Shown here piece after piece: positions 25,932 through 36,664 of a DNA stretch of 64,000 bases. The stretch comes from Caballeronia turbans (GTDB lineage: Bacteria; Pseudomonadota; Gammaproteobacteria; Burkholderiales; Burkholderiaceae): contig FCOD02000015.1 in assembly GCA_001544655.2 (NCBI GenBank), positions 62,001 through 126,000 on the forward strand, given 5' to 3'. The stretch's first letter is position 1. Every line of letters begins with the position of its first letter. The translations under genes were made by a program, and so were the position numbers. The notes under the pieces are model-generated. The model worked only from the letters and a program-made list of their open reading frames with translations. It had not been told where the DNA came from and searched no databases.

Positions 25932-27038
25932 ATGGCGCAAGATCGGGATGACGACGCAAAAGACAGCCGCCTCATCAGTGCGGGCAGGCGCGGCATCATG
26001 CAGGGCGCGGGACTCGGCGCGGCGCTGTCGCTCCTGGGCGGCGTGACCGGCGGCGGCGGGCTGATCTCGACCGCGCAGGCGGCCGAAGCGGCGTTCCCGC
26101 AGCACAAGAAATGGAAGATCGTGTTCGTCAATCACGTGACGACGAATCCCTTCTTCGTGCCCACGCAGTACGGCATTCAGGATGCGTGCGCCATGTTCGG
26201 CATGGACTATCAGTGGACCGGCTCGGCCACGTCCGATGCGGGCGAAATGGTGCGCGCGGTGAACTCCGCGATCGCCGCGAAAGCCGATGCGATCGCCGTG
26301 CCTATCGTCGATCCGAACGCATTCGACAAGCCCATCCAGGCCGCGCTCGATGCGGGCATTCCCGTGTTCGCTTACAACGCCGACGCGCCGCGCGGCAAGA
26401 CCAATCCGCGGCTCGCGTATATCGGCCAGGATCTGTATCTGTCGGGCTATCAGATGGGCGAGCGCATCGCGAGCCTGATCGACAGCGGCCTGGTCGCGCT
26501 CTTCATTGCGACGCCGGGACAGTTGAACATCCAGCCTCGTCTCGACGGCGCAAGCGATGCGATCAAGAAGTCCGGCAAGAAGATCGACATTCAGACCGTC
26601 GCGACTGGAGCAACCGTCAACGAAGAACTTTCGAAGATCAAGTCGTTCTATCTCGGCCACCAGGATTTGAAAGGCATGTTCGCCGTCGATGCAGGCAGCA
26701 CGCAAGGCGTCGCGCAGGTGATGAAGGAGTCGAATCTGCCGTCGAAGGGCGTGCACGGCGGCGGCTTCGATCTGCTGCCGCAGACCATTCAGCTCATTCA
26801 CGAAGGCTTCCTCGATTTCACCATCGACCAGCAGCCTTACGTGCAGGGCTTCTACACGGTGATGGAAGCGTTCGTGTTCCTCGCATCGGGCGGGCTCGTC
26901 GGGCCGGCGAACATCAACACGGGTCTCAAGTTCGTGACGAAGGATACGGTCGAGCCTTATCTCAACACCTCGACGCGTTACGAAGGCAAGACCACCAAGC
27001 CGCAAATCGTGCCCATGAAAGGCGCGATCAAGTCCTGA
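25932..27038 (+). CDS. Sugar ABC transporter, periplasmic substrate-binding protein
   Basis: The 368-residue protein has a cleavable N-terminal signal with a twin-arginine-like start, SAGRRGIMQGAGLGAALSLL, and an AQAAEA cleavage site near residue 55. The mature part is a type-1 periplasmic fold (RbsB/peripla_BP_4), with VNHVTTNPFF, GGGFDLLPQT and the hinge region DFTIDQQPYVQG. It delivers a sugar or sugar acid to the permease encoded immediately after; its stop overlaps the permease start (TGATG). The strong GGAGG box at 25922 sets the start. Confidence 0.9.
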   Translation: MAQDRDDDAKDSRLISAGRRGIMQGAGLGAALSLLGGVTGGGGLISTAQAAEAAFPQHKKWKIVFVNHVTTNPFFVPTQYGIQDACAMFGMDYQWTGSATSDAGEMVRAVNSAIAAKADAIAVPIVDPNAFDKPIQAALDAGIPVFAYNADAPRGKTNPRLAYIGQDLYLSGYQMGERIASLIDSGLVALFIATPGQLNIQPRLDGASDAIKKSGKKIDIQTVATGATVNEELSKIKSFYLGHQDLKGMFAVDAGSTQGVAQVMKESNLPSKGVHGGGFDLLPQTIQLIHEGFLDFTIDQQPYVQGFYTVMEAFVFLASGGLVGPANINTGLKFVTKDTVEPYLNTSTRYEGKTTKPQIVPMKGAIKS

Positions 27039-28048
27039 TGAACACGGTCAACGAACCTCGTAAAGCAACCACGCCCGCGCAGACCGGCAGTCCGCGCGGC
27101 GCGTGGGCGTCTCATTGGGCGCCCGAATTGCGCATCCTGTTGGTCGCCTTGCTGCTCGCGGCGTATTTCCAGTTCGTCAATCACGACTTCCTGCTGAGCA
27201 ACGCGAGCCTCGTCAATCTTTCGCAGTACGTTGCGCCGGTCGCGATCATCGCGTTCGGCGAAATCATGCTGATGATCGGCGGCGACATCGACTTGTCAGC
27301 GGGCATGGTGTTCGCGTTCGCGCCGTTCATGATGGTGTTCGCCAACGATGCGGGCGCGCCGATGTGGCTCGCGGTCATTGCCGGGCTTATCGCGGCGGCG
27401 ATCATCGGCTTTATCAACGGCGCGGTGACGGTCTATCTACGCCTGCCTTCCTTCGTGACGACGCTCGGCACGCTCTTTCTCATCAACGGCATCACGCTGA
27501 CCGTGTCGCGCGGCACGCCCGCCGCGACGCCCGGCTCGCCCGAGTTCGCCGCCGTGATGGGCGCGTGGGGCTACAGCGAGATCATCTGGACCGTGGCGAT
27601 CGCGTTCGTCATGCATGTGCTGTTGCGGCATACGCGCTGGGGTCTGCACACGCAGGCGGCGGGTGCGAACGCGCTCGGCGCGAGCGAGGCGGGCATCCGC
27701 GTGAACCGGCTGCGGCTCGGCAATTTCGTGATCGCCGCAGTGCTCGCGGGCTTCACGGGCATCCTCGAGAGCTTCCGCATCACGTCGATCGATCCGCAAG
27801 CGGGCGGCAACCAGATCATGTTCCTCGCGGTCGCCGCCGCCGTGATCGGCGGCACGCCGTTGACGGGCGGCTCGGGCACGATCGTAGGCGGCCTGCTCGG
27901 CGCGGCGGTGCTCGGCATTCTGAGCGACGGCTTCACGCTCATCGGCATCAACGCGTTCACGTTCAACATCATTCTCGGGGCCGCGATTCTCGCCGCGATG
28001 ATCTTCAACATCCACGTCGGGCGCATCCGCCGCAGGGGAGCACGGTGA
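27038..28048 (+). CDS. Sugar ABC transporter permease, RbsC-like
   Basis: The 336-residue inner-membrane protein of the BPD_transp_2 family has about 8-10 helices. The family motif region GEIMLMIGGDIDLSAG is followed by the C-terminal GGTPLTGGSGTIVGGLLGA, near the usual EAA-like loop. It overlaps the binding-protein gene by 1 nt and the ATPase gene by 1 nt (both TGATG), so the three are translationally coupled and probably work as one importer. Confidence 0.92.
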   Translation: MNTVNEPRKATTPAQTGSPRGAWASHWAPELRILLVALLLAAYFQFVNHDFLLSNASLVNLSQYVAPVAIIAFGEIMLMIGGDIDLSAGMVFAFAPFMMVFANDAGAPMWLAVIAGLIAAAIIGFINGAVTVYLRLPSFVTTLGTLFLINGITLTVSRGTPAATPGSPEFAAVMGAWGYSEIIWTVAIAFVMHVLLRHTRWGLHTQAAGANALGASEAGIRVNRLRLGNFVIAAVLAGFTGILESFRITSIDPQAGGNQIMFLAVAAAVIGGTPLTGGSGTIVGGLLGAAVLGILSDGFTLIGINAFTFNIILGAAILAAMIFNIHVGRIRRRGAR

Positions 28049-28854
28049 TGGCAGAACCGCTAACGGCTCCCGCCGCATCCGCCGATCTCGCGCTGCGTGG
28101 CGACAACCTAGTCAAGCGCTTCGGGGCGGTCACCGCGCTCGACGGCGTCTCGCTCACGCTCGGCCAAGGCGAAATTCTCGGCATTCTCGGCGACAACGGC
28201 GCGGGCAAGTCCACGCTCGTCAAGATTCTCACGGGCTTTCATCAGCAGACGAGCGGCACGTTGCATGTGCACGGCGAAGAGACGCTGCTCAAGTCCGTCG
28301 ATCATGCGCGCGCGCTCGGCATCGAATGCGTGTATCAGGATCTCGCGCTTGCGAATTCGCTGTCGATCTACCACAACATGTTCCTCAATCGGGAGATCGT
28401 GCGGCGCGGGCCCGCCCGCCTGTTGCGTCTCGTCGATCACAAGCAGATGCGCGAGCGTGCGGCGCAGTGTCTCGAGGATATCGGCGTGCATGTGCCTTCC
28501 GTCGATCTGCCCGTCGAGCGGCTGTCGGGCGGTCAGCGTCAGGCCATCGCCGTTGCGCGGGCGGTGCATTCGAACGCGAGAATCCTGCTCCTCGACGAAC
28601 CCCTCGCGGCGATGGGCGCGCGCGAGGCCGCGCTTATCATCGATCTCGTGATGCGCCTGAAGGAGAAAGGCGGGCTCTCGATCATCATGATCATGCACAA
28701 CTATGCGCAGACGCTCGACATCGCGGATCGCATCATGTTGATGCAGCGCGGACGCGTGACCTATGAGCAGCGCAGCGCGAATACGTCGGTCGCGGAGCTG
28801 ATGGATATCGTGAGGCGGGAATATCGGGCGATGCGCGCGACGACTGCAACCTAG
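28048..28854 (+). CDS. Sugar ABC transporter ATP-binding protein
   Basis: The 268-residue cytosolic ATPase has Walker A LGDNGAGKST, the signature LSGGQRQAIAVARAV, Walker B ILLLDEP and an H-loop His in IIMIMHNYAQ. It has one nucleotide-binding domain, unlike RbsA or AraG with two, so it should act as a homodimer, as in FrcA-type importers. The catalytic region after Walker B reads DEPLAAMG. It is the last gene of the transporter operon; the GntR/FCD gene begins 19 bp later on the same strand. Confidence 0.92.
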   Translation: MAEPLTAPAASADLALRGDNLVKRFGAVTALDGVSLTLGQGEILGILGDNGAGKSTLVKILTGFHQQTSGTLHVHGEETLLKSVDHARALGIECVYQDLALANSLSIYHNMFLNREIVRRGPARLLRLVDHKQMRERAAQCLEDIGVHVPSVDLPVERLSGGQRQAIAVARAVHSNARILLLDEPLAAMGAREAALIIDLVMRLKEKGGLSIIMIMHNYAQTLDIADRIMLMQRGRVTYEQRSANTSVAELMDIVRREYRAMRATTAT

Positions 28855-28873
28855 AGGGCGCGCACGCCGCATC

Positions 28874-29617
28874 ATGGATTACCGCAACCCGAAGCAACGC
28901 AAGAGCATGCACGGGCGCATCGTGCAGGAGCTCGGTATGCAGATCGTGAGCGGCCGCATCAGGCCCGGCGAGCGTCTGCCGGCCGAGCCCACGCTGTGCG
29001 AGAACTACGGCGTGAGCCGCCCGGTGCTGCGCGAGGCGACGCGCGTGCTCGTTGCGAAGGGGCTCGTCGTGTCGAAGCCGCGCGTGGGCAGCGTCGTGCG
29101 CGCGCGCGACGAGTGGCACATGCTCGACCCCGATGTGCTCGTGTGGACCATCAGTCATCTTCCCGAAGGCGAGTTCTTCCGCTCGCTGATGACGGTGCGC
29201 CAGATCATCGAACCCGCCGCCGCCGCGCTCGCGGCCATCTCCGCCACCGATGAGGACATCGCGCGCATCGCCGCCGCGTATGAGCGCATGGAAGGCGCGC
29301 AAAGCGCCGCCGACCTGCTCGATCCGGATCTGGCGTTTCATCACGCGATCATGACGGCGACGCATAACGACATGCTCGCGTATATCGGCAACATGCTGTC
29401 GCTCGCGCTCAGCGAATCGATCAAGCTGACGAGCCGTCATCCGAACACGCATGCGCTGTCGCTGCCGCGGCACAAGGCGATCTTCACCGCGATCGCGAAC
29501 CGCGATGCGCTCGCTGCACGTCAGGCGAGCGTCGTGCAGCTCGACAATGCGCGCGCCGACGCCACCTCGATTCTGGGCGGCGCTGCGCTCGAACCGGATC
29601 GGCCGCTGTCGGGGTAA
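28874..29617 (+). CDS. GntR-family regulator with FCD domain
   Basis: The 247-residue regulator has an N-terminal winged HTH (RLPAEPTLCENYGVSRPVLR). The C-terminal all-helical FCD domain has the metal-binding residues of the family in DLAFHHAIM and LPRHKAIFTAI. Such regulators usually repress sugar-acid operons and release DNA on binding the acid. It is co-directional with the ABC importer and probably controls that operon and the divergent dehydratase through the paired motif at 25643-25705. Confidence 0.9.
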   Translation: MDYRNPKQRKSMHGRIVQELGMQIVSGRIRPGERLPAEPTLCENYGVSRPVLREATRVLVAKGLVVSKPRVGSVVRARDEWHMLDPDVLVWTISHLPEGEFFRSLMTVRQIIEPAAAALAAISATDEDIARIAAAYERMEGAQSAADLLDPDLAFHHAIMTATHNDMLAYIGNMLSLALSESIKLTSRHPNTHALSLPRHKAIFTAIANRDALAARQASVVQLDNARADATSILGGAALEPDRPLSG

Positions 29618-29700
29618 CAATTCCCGATCTTGCGCGGTCGTAACGTTTGCTCGACGCGAAAAATGTTCAAGTACCGTCCATCCCCGCCGTAAACCCTATT

Positions 29701-29723
29701 GAGACCGGCATCGACGCGGTCTC
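29701..29723 (+). other. Hairpin in the intergenic region 29618-29918
   Basis: GAGACCG and CGGTCTC form a perfect 7-bp stem with a 9-nt loop, about 84 bp after the GntR/FCD stop. The following CTCTTCG is only weakly T-rich, so termination is possible but uncertain. The rest of the 301-bp gap should hold the promoter of the lipoprotein gene; I see no other element. Confidence 0.35.
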
Positions 29724-29918
29724 CTCTTCGCCCCCTGCCTCCGGCAGCGCCCATCTCCGGGCGGTTCATCGGGGCCAATAGACGAGCATTCCACCATCCT
29801 TGCGCGCGACGCGGGATGAAGGTCCGTCACCGGTCCGTCCGCGTTCGTCCGGACGACTCGCGGAACGTGCGCCTACTTCGTGGACATGGATATTGACCAT
29901 TTAGTAGTGCGTATCGAC

Positions 29919-31218
<1,300 letters not shown>

Positions 31219-31226
<8 letters not shown>

Positions 31227-31554
31227 TGTCCGCGCCTTCGATCATCACCCGGCCATTTTCGATGCGGATCGGAATCCGCCTGAGGCTCGCGCCGAGGCAC
31301 GGCCCATCGACGCACATGCCGTCCTCGAAGCGAAACATCGCGCTGTGATGGGCGCACATCAGCAGTCCGCCTTCGTAAGTCCAGAACGCATCCGGCTCGT
31401 AGTTGAGCGGTATAGAGAAATGCGGGCAGACGTTGCGATACGCCCACGCTTCGCCGCCGCGGCGCAGCACGAGAATCGAAGGCGCGGCTTCGAGGCCGCC
31501 GCCATCGGGCACGTCGTGGAGCGCGCAGATGCCGTTCGATGTGGAATGGCTCAC
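31219..31554 (-). CDS. Rieske [2Fe-2S] protein, HapH-like
   Basis: The 111-residue soluble protein has the Rieske ligands as CPHFSIP and CAHHSAMF, that is C-x-H followed by C-x2-H. It is a stand-alone ferredoxin-type domain with no signal peptide. It is the last gene of the hydroquinone operon; its start overlaps the stop of the intradiol dioxygenase gene (ATGA). A small iron-sulfur protein occupies the same place in the hap cluster of 4-hydroxyacetophenone-degrading Pseudomonas, where it may reactivate the iron of the dioxygenase; that function is inferred. Confidence 0.88.
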
Positions 31555-32369
31555 GCGCGCTCCCGCGGGATCAGCACGAAATCGCGCGCCGCGTCGTAGC
31601 CGCCGTCCTTGCTCACATACTCGATGACGAGCGAAGGCTTCACGCCGAACACCGCATCGGAGTTCACGTAAGGATCATCGGACGAATATAGTGCGGTCGT
31701 CAGGGGCTCGTAGCCGGGCGCGTCGATGCGAAAGTGGATATGCGCGGGACGCATCGGATGACGGCCCGTCGCGAGCAGCATCTGGCCGACCGGGCCATCG
31801 GTGGGAATCGGATAGCTCGTCGGCTTGATCGAATGAAATGCGTATGCGCCGTCCGCATCCGTGCGAAAACGCCCGCGCAGGTTGCCTTCGGGCTGATCCG
31901 GATCCTGTCCTTCATACATGCCGTTCGGCGCGGTTTGCCAGACTTCGATCAGCGCATCGGCGACGGGCTTTCCGCTCACAACGCTCACCACGCCGTGAAA
32001 GTACACCGGCTCGCCATCGCTTTGCGCGATGTTCGCGCCGAGGGCCGCCTCCTTCACGCCGTCGCGATAGAACGGGCCGAGCAGACTGCTTTCGGTCGCG
32101 CCGTCATCATGATGCTGGTTGATGTCGTCGAGCACGATAGAAAGCCCCAGCGTGTCCGACAGCAGAATGAACTCCTGCCGGATGCCGTCGCACTTCTTGC
32201 CCGTGGCCGTGAGGAACTCGATGCCGCGGCGCCATTCGTCGTGCGTGAGGTTCACGTCGCGCGCGAACGCGTGCAGATGGCGCACGAGCGCCGTGACGAT
32301 TTCCTTCGTGCGGGCATCGGCGCAATGGCCGAAGGCTTCGGTGACGTTTTGCGTGAGTGACTCGTTCAT
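31551..32369 (-). CDS. Intradiol ring-cleavage dioxygenase, hydroxyquinol 1,2-dioxygenase type
   Basis: The 272-residue protein is a catechol/hydroxyquinol intradiol dioxygenase. The N-terminal dioxygenase helical domain is followed by SSLLGPFYRDG and the catalytic beta domain. Fe(III) ligands are the Tyr in NGMYEGQD, the Tyr in TSYPIPTDGPVG and the two His in RPAHIHFRI, so the 2-Tyr/2-His set is complete. It would cleave hydroxyquinol (1,2,4-benzenetriol) to maleylacetate, a side entry into the same pathway. It overlaps maleylacetate reductase by 4 nt and the Rieske gene by 4 nt. Confidence 0.92.
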   Translation of the reverse strand: MNESLTQNVTEAFGHCADARTKEIVTALVRHLHAFARDVNLTHDEWRRGIEFLTATGKKCDGIRQEFILLSDTLGLSIVLDDINQHHDDGATESSLLGPFYRDGVKEAALGANIAQSDGEPVYFHGVVSVVSGKPVADALIEVWQTAPNGMYEGQDPDQPEGNLRGRFRTDADGAYAFHSIKPTSYPIPTDGPVGQMLLATGRHPMRPAHIHFRIDAPGYEPLTTALYSSDDPYVNSDAVFGVKPSLVIEYVSKDGGYDAARDFVLIPRERA

Positions 32370-33421
32370 GGTCGTCGTCCTTCGTACGCCGCTTCCAGCA
32401 ACGCACGCAGCGGCGCGCGTTCGACCGGCCGCGGGTTCCAGTACGGGCTCTTCAATGCGACATCGACCGCGATATCGATATCGCTTTCCTTCATGCCGAT
32501 GTCCTTCAGCGCCGTCGGCGCGCCATTCGCACGCGCAAGCTCGAATGCGCCCCTTGCGGCATCGTCCGTGCCGAGCGCGCGCGCGATGCGCTTCATCGCG
32601 TCGGGCGCGGCATCGCGGTTATAGGCGAGCGCATGCGGCAATACGATGGTATGCGTCTGCGCGTGCGGCAGATCGAATGTGCCGCCGAGCGTATGGCATA
32701 GCTTGTGATGCAGCGACATGCCGACGCTTCCCAGCACCGTGCCGCACAGCCACGCACCATAGAGGCAATCGCCGCGCGCATCGAGATCGTCCGGTTTCGC
32801 GACGACCTTGCCGATGCCCTGTGCGAGCGCGCGGATGCCTTCTTCCGCCATCAGGCTCACGACGGGATTCGCGTCCTGCGCGTACAGCCCTTCGGCCGCG
32901 TGCGCGATGGCGTTGATGCCGCTCGTCACCGAAAGCGACGCGGGCAGCGACACGGTGAGTTGCGGATCGTAGATCACGGTCTTCGGCAGCACGCGCATGT
33001 CGCGGCCGGTCTTCTTGAGGCCCGCTTCCGTGAGCCCGTAGATGGGCGTCATCTCGGAGCCCGCGTACGTGGTCGGCACGGCGAGTATCGGCAGCGACGA
33101 TGTCAGCGCGATCGCCTTGCCGAGGCCCGTCGTCGAGCCGCCGCCGATGGCGATCGCGCAATCCGCGCCGATGCGCTGTGCATACTCGCGCGCCTCGCGC
33201 GCCGTTTCGACGGGCACATGCATCACCGCTTTCGCGAACACGCCGGCCGCGCGAGGCCCGATGCGTTCGGCGAGCGCTTCGGCCTGGTCGCGCTGCGGCG
33301 GTGTCGCGAGAATGAGCGCGCGCTGCGCACCCAGCAGCTCGATCTCGCGTTCGATATGCTCGATGCTCCCCGCGCCGAACACCACGCGCGACGGCATGCC
33401 CTGATAAATGAACGATTGCAT
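32366..33421 (-). CDS. Maleylacetate reductase
   Basis: The 351-residue iron-type alcohol dehydrogenase family protein reduces maleylacetate to 3-oxoadipate with NAD(P)H. The family features are the nucleotide-binding IAIGGGSTTGLGKAIAL and VPTTYAGSEMTPIYG, and the metal-region AIAHAAEGLYA with SLHHKLCHTLGGTFDLPHA. The short length and ETREAREYA-like N-terminal half are typical of the maleylacetate reductase clade. It acts on products of both the hydroquinone and hydroxyquinol branches, and it is co-transcribed with them. Confidence 0.95.
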   Translation of the reverse strand: MQSFIYQGMPSRVVFGAGSIEHIEREIELLGAQRALILATPPQRDQAEALAERIGPRAAGVFAKAVMHVPVETAREAREYAQRIGADCAIAIGGGSTTGLGKAIALTSSLPILAVPTTYAGSEMTPIYGLTEAGLKKTGRDMRVLPKTVIYDPQLTVSLPASLSVTSGINAIAHAAEGLYAQDANPVVSLMAEEGIRALAQGIGKVVAKPDDLDARGDCLYGAWLCGTVLGSVGMSLHHKLCHTLGGTFDLPHAQTHTIVLPHALAYNRDAAPDAMKRIARALGTDDAARGAFELARANGAPTALKDIGMKESDIDIAVDVALKSPYWNPRPVERAPLRALLEAAYEGRRP

Positions 33422-33435
33422 GATTCCCTATGCGC

Positions 33436-34899
33436 TCAGCGCGGATAGTAAGGCGGAATATTGGCGTCGACATTCACCCACACCGACTTCGCCTGAGTAT
33501 ATTCGCGCATCACTTCGAAGCCCATCTCGCGGCCATAACCGCTTGCGCCTACGCCGCCGAAGGGCGATCCGGGACTCACGCGTTTGTAGCAGTTGATCCA
33601 CACCATGCCGCTCTTCAATTGGCGCGCGAAGAGATGCGCGCGTTGCAGCTCGCGCGTCCAGAGGCCCGCGCCGAGGCCGTATTCGGTGCCGTTCGCGATT
33701 GCGAGCGCTTCTTCATCGCTCTTGAACGTGCTCACGGCGACGAACGGGCCGAAAACTTCTTCCTGCGCGACGCGATCGGTCGGCTTCGCCTCCACGATGG
33801 TCGGCTCGACATAGCAGCCGTTCGCGAGCGCCGCGGCCTCCGGCGCCTTGCCGCCCGCGAGCACGCGCCCGCCCTGCTCGCGCGCGACATCGACATACGA
33901 CAGCACGCGGTCGCGATGCATCTGCGATGTGAGCGGCCCCATTTCCGTCGACGGATCCAGCGGATCGCCGATGCGGATCGAGCGCGCCAGCGACGTGAAG
34001 CGCTCCAGCAAGTCATCGGCGATCGACTCGTGCACGATCAATCGCGACGCCGCGATGCACGCCTGTCCCTGGTTATGGAAGATGCCGAACGCGGAGCCTT
34101 GCACGACGGCATCGATATTCGCGTCGCCGAACACGACGTTCGCGCCCTTGCCGCCCAGTTCCAGTTGCACTTTCTTCAGATTGCCGCTCGATGCCTGCAC
34201 GATCTTGCGGCCCACCGCCGTCGATCCGGTGAACGCGACCTTGCCGATCTCCTGATGCTCGGCGATATATTGCCCCGCGACGTGCCCGAGCCCCGGCAGC
34301 ACGTTGACGACGCCCGCCGGAAAACCGACTTCGGCCATCAACTCGGCGATGGCGAGACTCGATAACGGCGTCAGTTCGGCCGGCTTCATCACGACGCAAT
34401 TGCCCGCCGCGAGCGCCGGCGCCATCTTCCAGCTCGTGAACATCAGCGGAAAATTCCACGGCACCACCTGCCCGACGATGCCGACCGGCTCGCGCGTCAG
34501 ATAGTTGAGAAAGCCCGCTTCGACCGGAATCACCGAGCCTTCGAACTTGTCCGCCATGCCGCCGAAGTAGCGGAACGTCGCGGCCGTGCGCGGCACGTCG
34601 AGGTTTCGCGTGTCGCGGATCGGGTGGCCCGTGTCCATCGACTCGAGACGCGCGAGTGCATCGGCGTTGGCTTCAATGGCATCGGCGAGTTTCAGGAGCA
34701 GGCGCCCGCGATCGGCAGCCGCCATGCTGCTCCACGTCGGGAACGCTTTTTTCGCGGCTTGCACCGCGCGATCGACGTCCTCGCGGCCTGCCATGGAGAC
34801 TTGCGCGATCTCGCTGTTGTCGTGCGGATTCAGGGTCGCGAGCGTTTCGCCGGAAAGGGCGGGCACGAAGCGGCCATCGATGAAGAGTTGCGTTTGCAT
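33436..34899 (-). CDS. Aldehyde dehydrogenase, 4-hydroxymuconic semialdehyde dehydrogenase candidate
   Basis: The 487-residue ALDH-superfamily enzyme has the catalytic Cys in FHNQGQACIAASR, the general base Glu in VQLELGGKGANVV and the NAD-binding FTGSTAVGRKI. In the hap/pnp pathways the same slot encodes the enzyme that oxidises 4-hydroxymuconic semialdehyde, the hydroquinone ring-opening product, to maleylacetate. The gene order here (dioxygenase large subunit, ALDH, maleylacetate reductase) matches that pattern. Substrate assignment rests on context plus family. Confidence 0.9.
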   Translation of the reverse strand: MQTQLFIDGRFVPALSGETLATLNPHDNSEIAQVSMAGREDVDRAVQAAKKAFPTWSSMAAADRGRLLLKLADAIEANADALARLESMDTGHPIRDTRNLDVPRTAATFRYFGGMADKFEGSVIPVEAGFLNYLTREPVGIVGQVVPWNFPLMFTSWKMAPALAAGNCVVMKPAELTPLSSLAIAELMAEVGFPAGVVNVLPGLGHVAGQYIAEHQEIGKVAFTGSTAVGRKIVQASSGNLKKVQLELGGKGANVVFGDANIDAVVQGSAFGIFHNQGQACIAASRLIVHESIADDLLERFTSLARSIRIGDPLDPSTEMGPLTSQMHRDRVLSYVDVAREQGGRVLAGGKAPEAAALANGCYVEPTIVEAKPTDRVAQEEVFGPFVAVSTFKSDEEALAIANGTEYGLGAGLWTRELQRAHLFARQLKSGMVWINCYKRVSPGSPFGGVGASGYGREMGFEVMREYTQAKSVWVNVDANIPPYYPR

Positions 34900-34995
34900 G
34901 TCTTGCTCGTGTCGAAGATTGAGGGCGAAGCCTTCCCCGCGACGCCCGATGAAGGCGTCGTCGTGTCGAAGAGAAGCGAAGAAGCCGGGAAGCGT

Positions 34996-35991
34996 TTAGA
35001 GCGCGACCGGATACGGCGGCAGTTCGCCGCTTTCGTAGCGCCTGGGCAGATCGGGCGTCGCGTTCTCCCAGACGAGCAGCATCGAGCGCTTCTGCGAGTA
35101 GCCCTTGTGGCGGATGTCGGCGGGCATCGCGGCGATATCGCCGGCGTTCATCGTGATGCGCGCGCGCGGCTCGCCGGTGTCCTTGTCGGCCACGTCCCAG
35201 ATGATCTGATCCGACAGTTGCAGGAACCATTCGACGCGGTCGTTGCCGTGAAAAACCGGCAGCACGAACTCCTCGGTCGTCGGGCAAAAGAGGCTTTGCT
35301 TGCACACGGACGTGACCGACGGATTCCATGTCACGTCCGAACGCGACAGATACTTGAACAGGCTGAACGCGTGCAACTGCCCTTCGAATCCGGGCTCGGC
35401 GTGAATCTCCGGCTCGTCCTGCGAGACATCCGCGAACTGGCGATTCACCGGGAAGTCGTCGCGCAGCGGTGAGTCGCCTTCGAGACCGGGCATGCGCTTG
35501 GTCGCAATGCGCGTGCGGTCGATCGCCGCGATGTTGTCGCCGTGCTTGGCGCCGAACGCGGAGCCGGTTTCCTCGGGTGCCGCGAACGGATCGAAGCCTT
35601 CGTTGACCCAGTCCTTCAGGATCGCCTTGAAGGTCGCCATGATGATCGGCGTTTCGAACTGCTGCGTGTAATCGACGCCCGCCTCGCGGAAGCTCGCGTT
35701 ATACGCGCCGGCATACATGTCGACCTTGCCGTAGTGATTGCGCGTGCCGAGCACTTCGTCGAAATTGACCCAGCCGTAGAAGAAGCCCCATGCGACGTCG
35801 CGCATCATCGCGCGCAGGAAGTCGTCGGCGTGCATCTGATGCGAGCGCGTCTGTCCTTGCGCCGGCCATTTCACGGTGACGAAGTACGCGTCGCGGCTGA
35901 ATTCGAAATCGCCCAGCTTGAACGTGCGGTAGCCGGTGTTCGCATCGGGGTCGGTCGCGACTACGCTCTGAAGGAATGCTGCGTGATCCAT
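34996..35991 (-). CDS. Hydroquinone 1,2-dioxygenase, large (beta) subunit
   Basis: The 331-residue protein matches the size of the large subunit (HapD/PnpD type, about 38 kDa) of the Fe(II)-dependent two-subunit hydroquinone dioxygenase. The segments VFHGNDRVEWFLQLSDQIIW and NAGDIAAMPADIRHKGYS look cupin-like; they contain His and Glu residues that are candidates for iron binding. It is paired with the small-subunit gene 44 bp upstream and precedes the ALDH and maleylacetate reductase genes. The start at 35991 gives MDHAAF; the frame running further upstream to 36060 is not supported. Confidence 0.9.
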   Translation of the reverse strand: MDHAAFLQSVVATDPDANTGYRTFKLGDFEFSRDAYFVTVKWPAQGQTRSHQMHADDFLRAMMRDVAWGFFYGWVNFDEVLGTRNHYGKVDMYAGAYNASFREAGVDYTQQFETPIIMATFKAILKDWVNEGFDPFAAPEETGSAFGAKHGDNIAAIDRTRIATKRMPGLEGDSPLRDDFPVNRQFADVSQDEPEIHAEPGFEGQLHAFSLFKYLSRSDVTWNPSVTSVCKQSLFCPTTEEFVLPVFHGNDRVEWFLQLSDQIIWDVADKDTGEPRARITMNAGDIAAMPADIRHKGYSQKRSMLLVWENATPDLPRRYESGELPPYPVAL

Positions 35992-36035
35992 GATGGTGTG
36001 CTCCGAATGTTTGAAAGTGGTTGGCGTATGCGTGT

Positions 36036-36527
36036 TCACTGAATGCAGATGTCGGCCCACTTCTCGACCGAAGCCGAACCGAGGATCGTCTGCACGAGCA
36101 GCACGCCGGTCTTTCGCGCTTCGAAGCGATACGCCACGCCAGCGGGCAGGAGCGCCTGATGACCGCGACGCAGACGCACGAAACCCATCTTCTGGCCCGA
36201 AGGCTCGCCTTCGAGCTTCACCGTGCCTTCGACGTTTTCGGCGACCAGTGCGCCATCGGAAGGCTTGATGAAGTGCACGTCGATTTCGCCATCGAGCGCG
36301 ACCGCGAATTCATCGTGCGATGCGCAGAACCACGGCGACACGCCTTGTGCGCGCAACGTTTCGATCACGTACTTCAGGTTCTTGCCGACGACCACTTTTT
36401 CGTAAGGCGCGGCGTGGCTCGCGACTTCGAACACATTGGACATCGCGTAATGCGAGGCCTTGCCCTTGATGACTTCGATGTTGCCCTTGCGATAGTTATC
36501 GAGGCTGCCGAGTTGGGTCTGTTGCAT
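36036..36527 (-). CDS. Hydroquinone 1,2-dioxygenase, small (alpha) subunit
   Basis: The 163-residue protein matches the small subunit (HapC/PnpC type, about 18 kDa) of two-subunit hydroquinone dioxygenase. It has a cupin-like segment, WFCASHDEFAVALDGEIDVH, with possible metal ligands, and RRGHQALLPAGVAYRFEA. It forms a heterotetramer with the large subunit and cleaves hydroquinone to 4-hydroxymuconic semialdehyde. The ATG at 36527 has AAGGAG at a good distance. It begins the ring-cleavage part of the operon, after the NTF2-like gene. Confidence 0.9.
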   Translation of the reverse strand: MQQTQLGSLDNYRKGNIEVIKGKASHYAMSNVFEVASHAAPYEKVVVGKNLKYVIETLRAQGVSPWFCASHDEFAVALDGEIDVHFIKPSDGALVAENVEGTVKLEGEPSGQKMGFVRLRRGHQALLPAGVAYRFEARKTGVLLVQTILGSASVEKWADICIQ

Positions 36528-36664
36528 GTCTGTCTCCTTGTCTGCGGTCACGTTCGCGGTGTCGCGCTGGAATCAAGATTAGGGCTGCGAGCGGCGAGAG
36601 GCAATGAATCGAGGTTCGCGTTTGCCGAACGATGCGTGCTCGATCGCGGCCCTAGGGAAAGTAC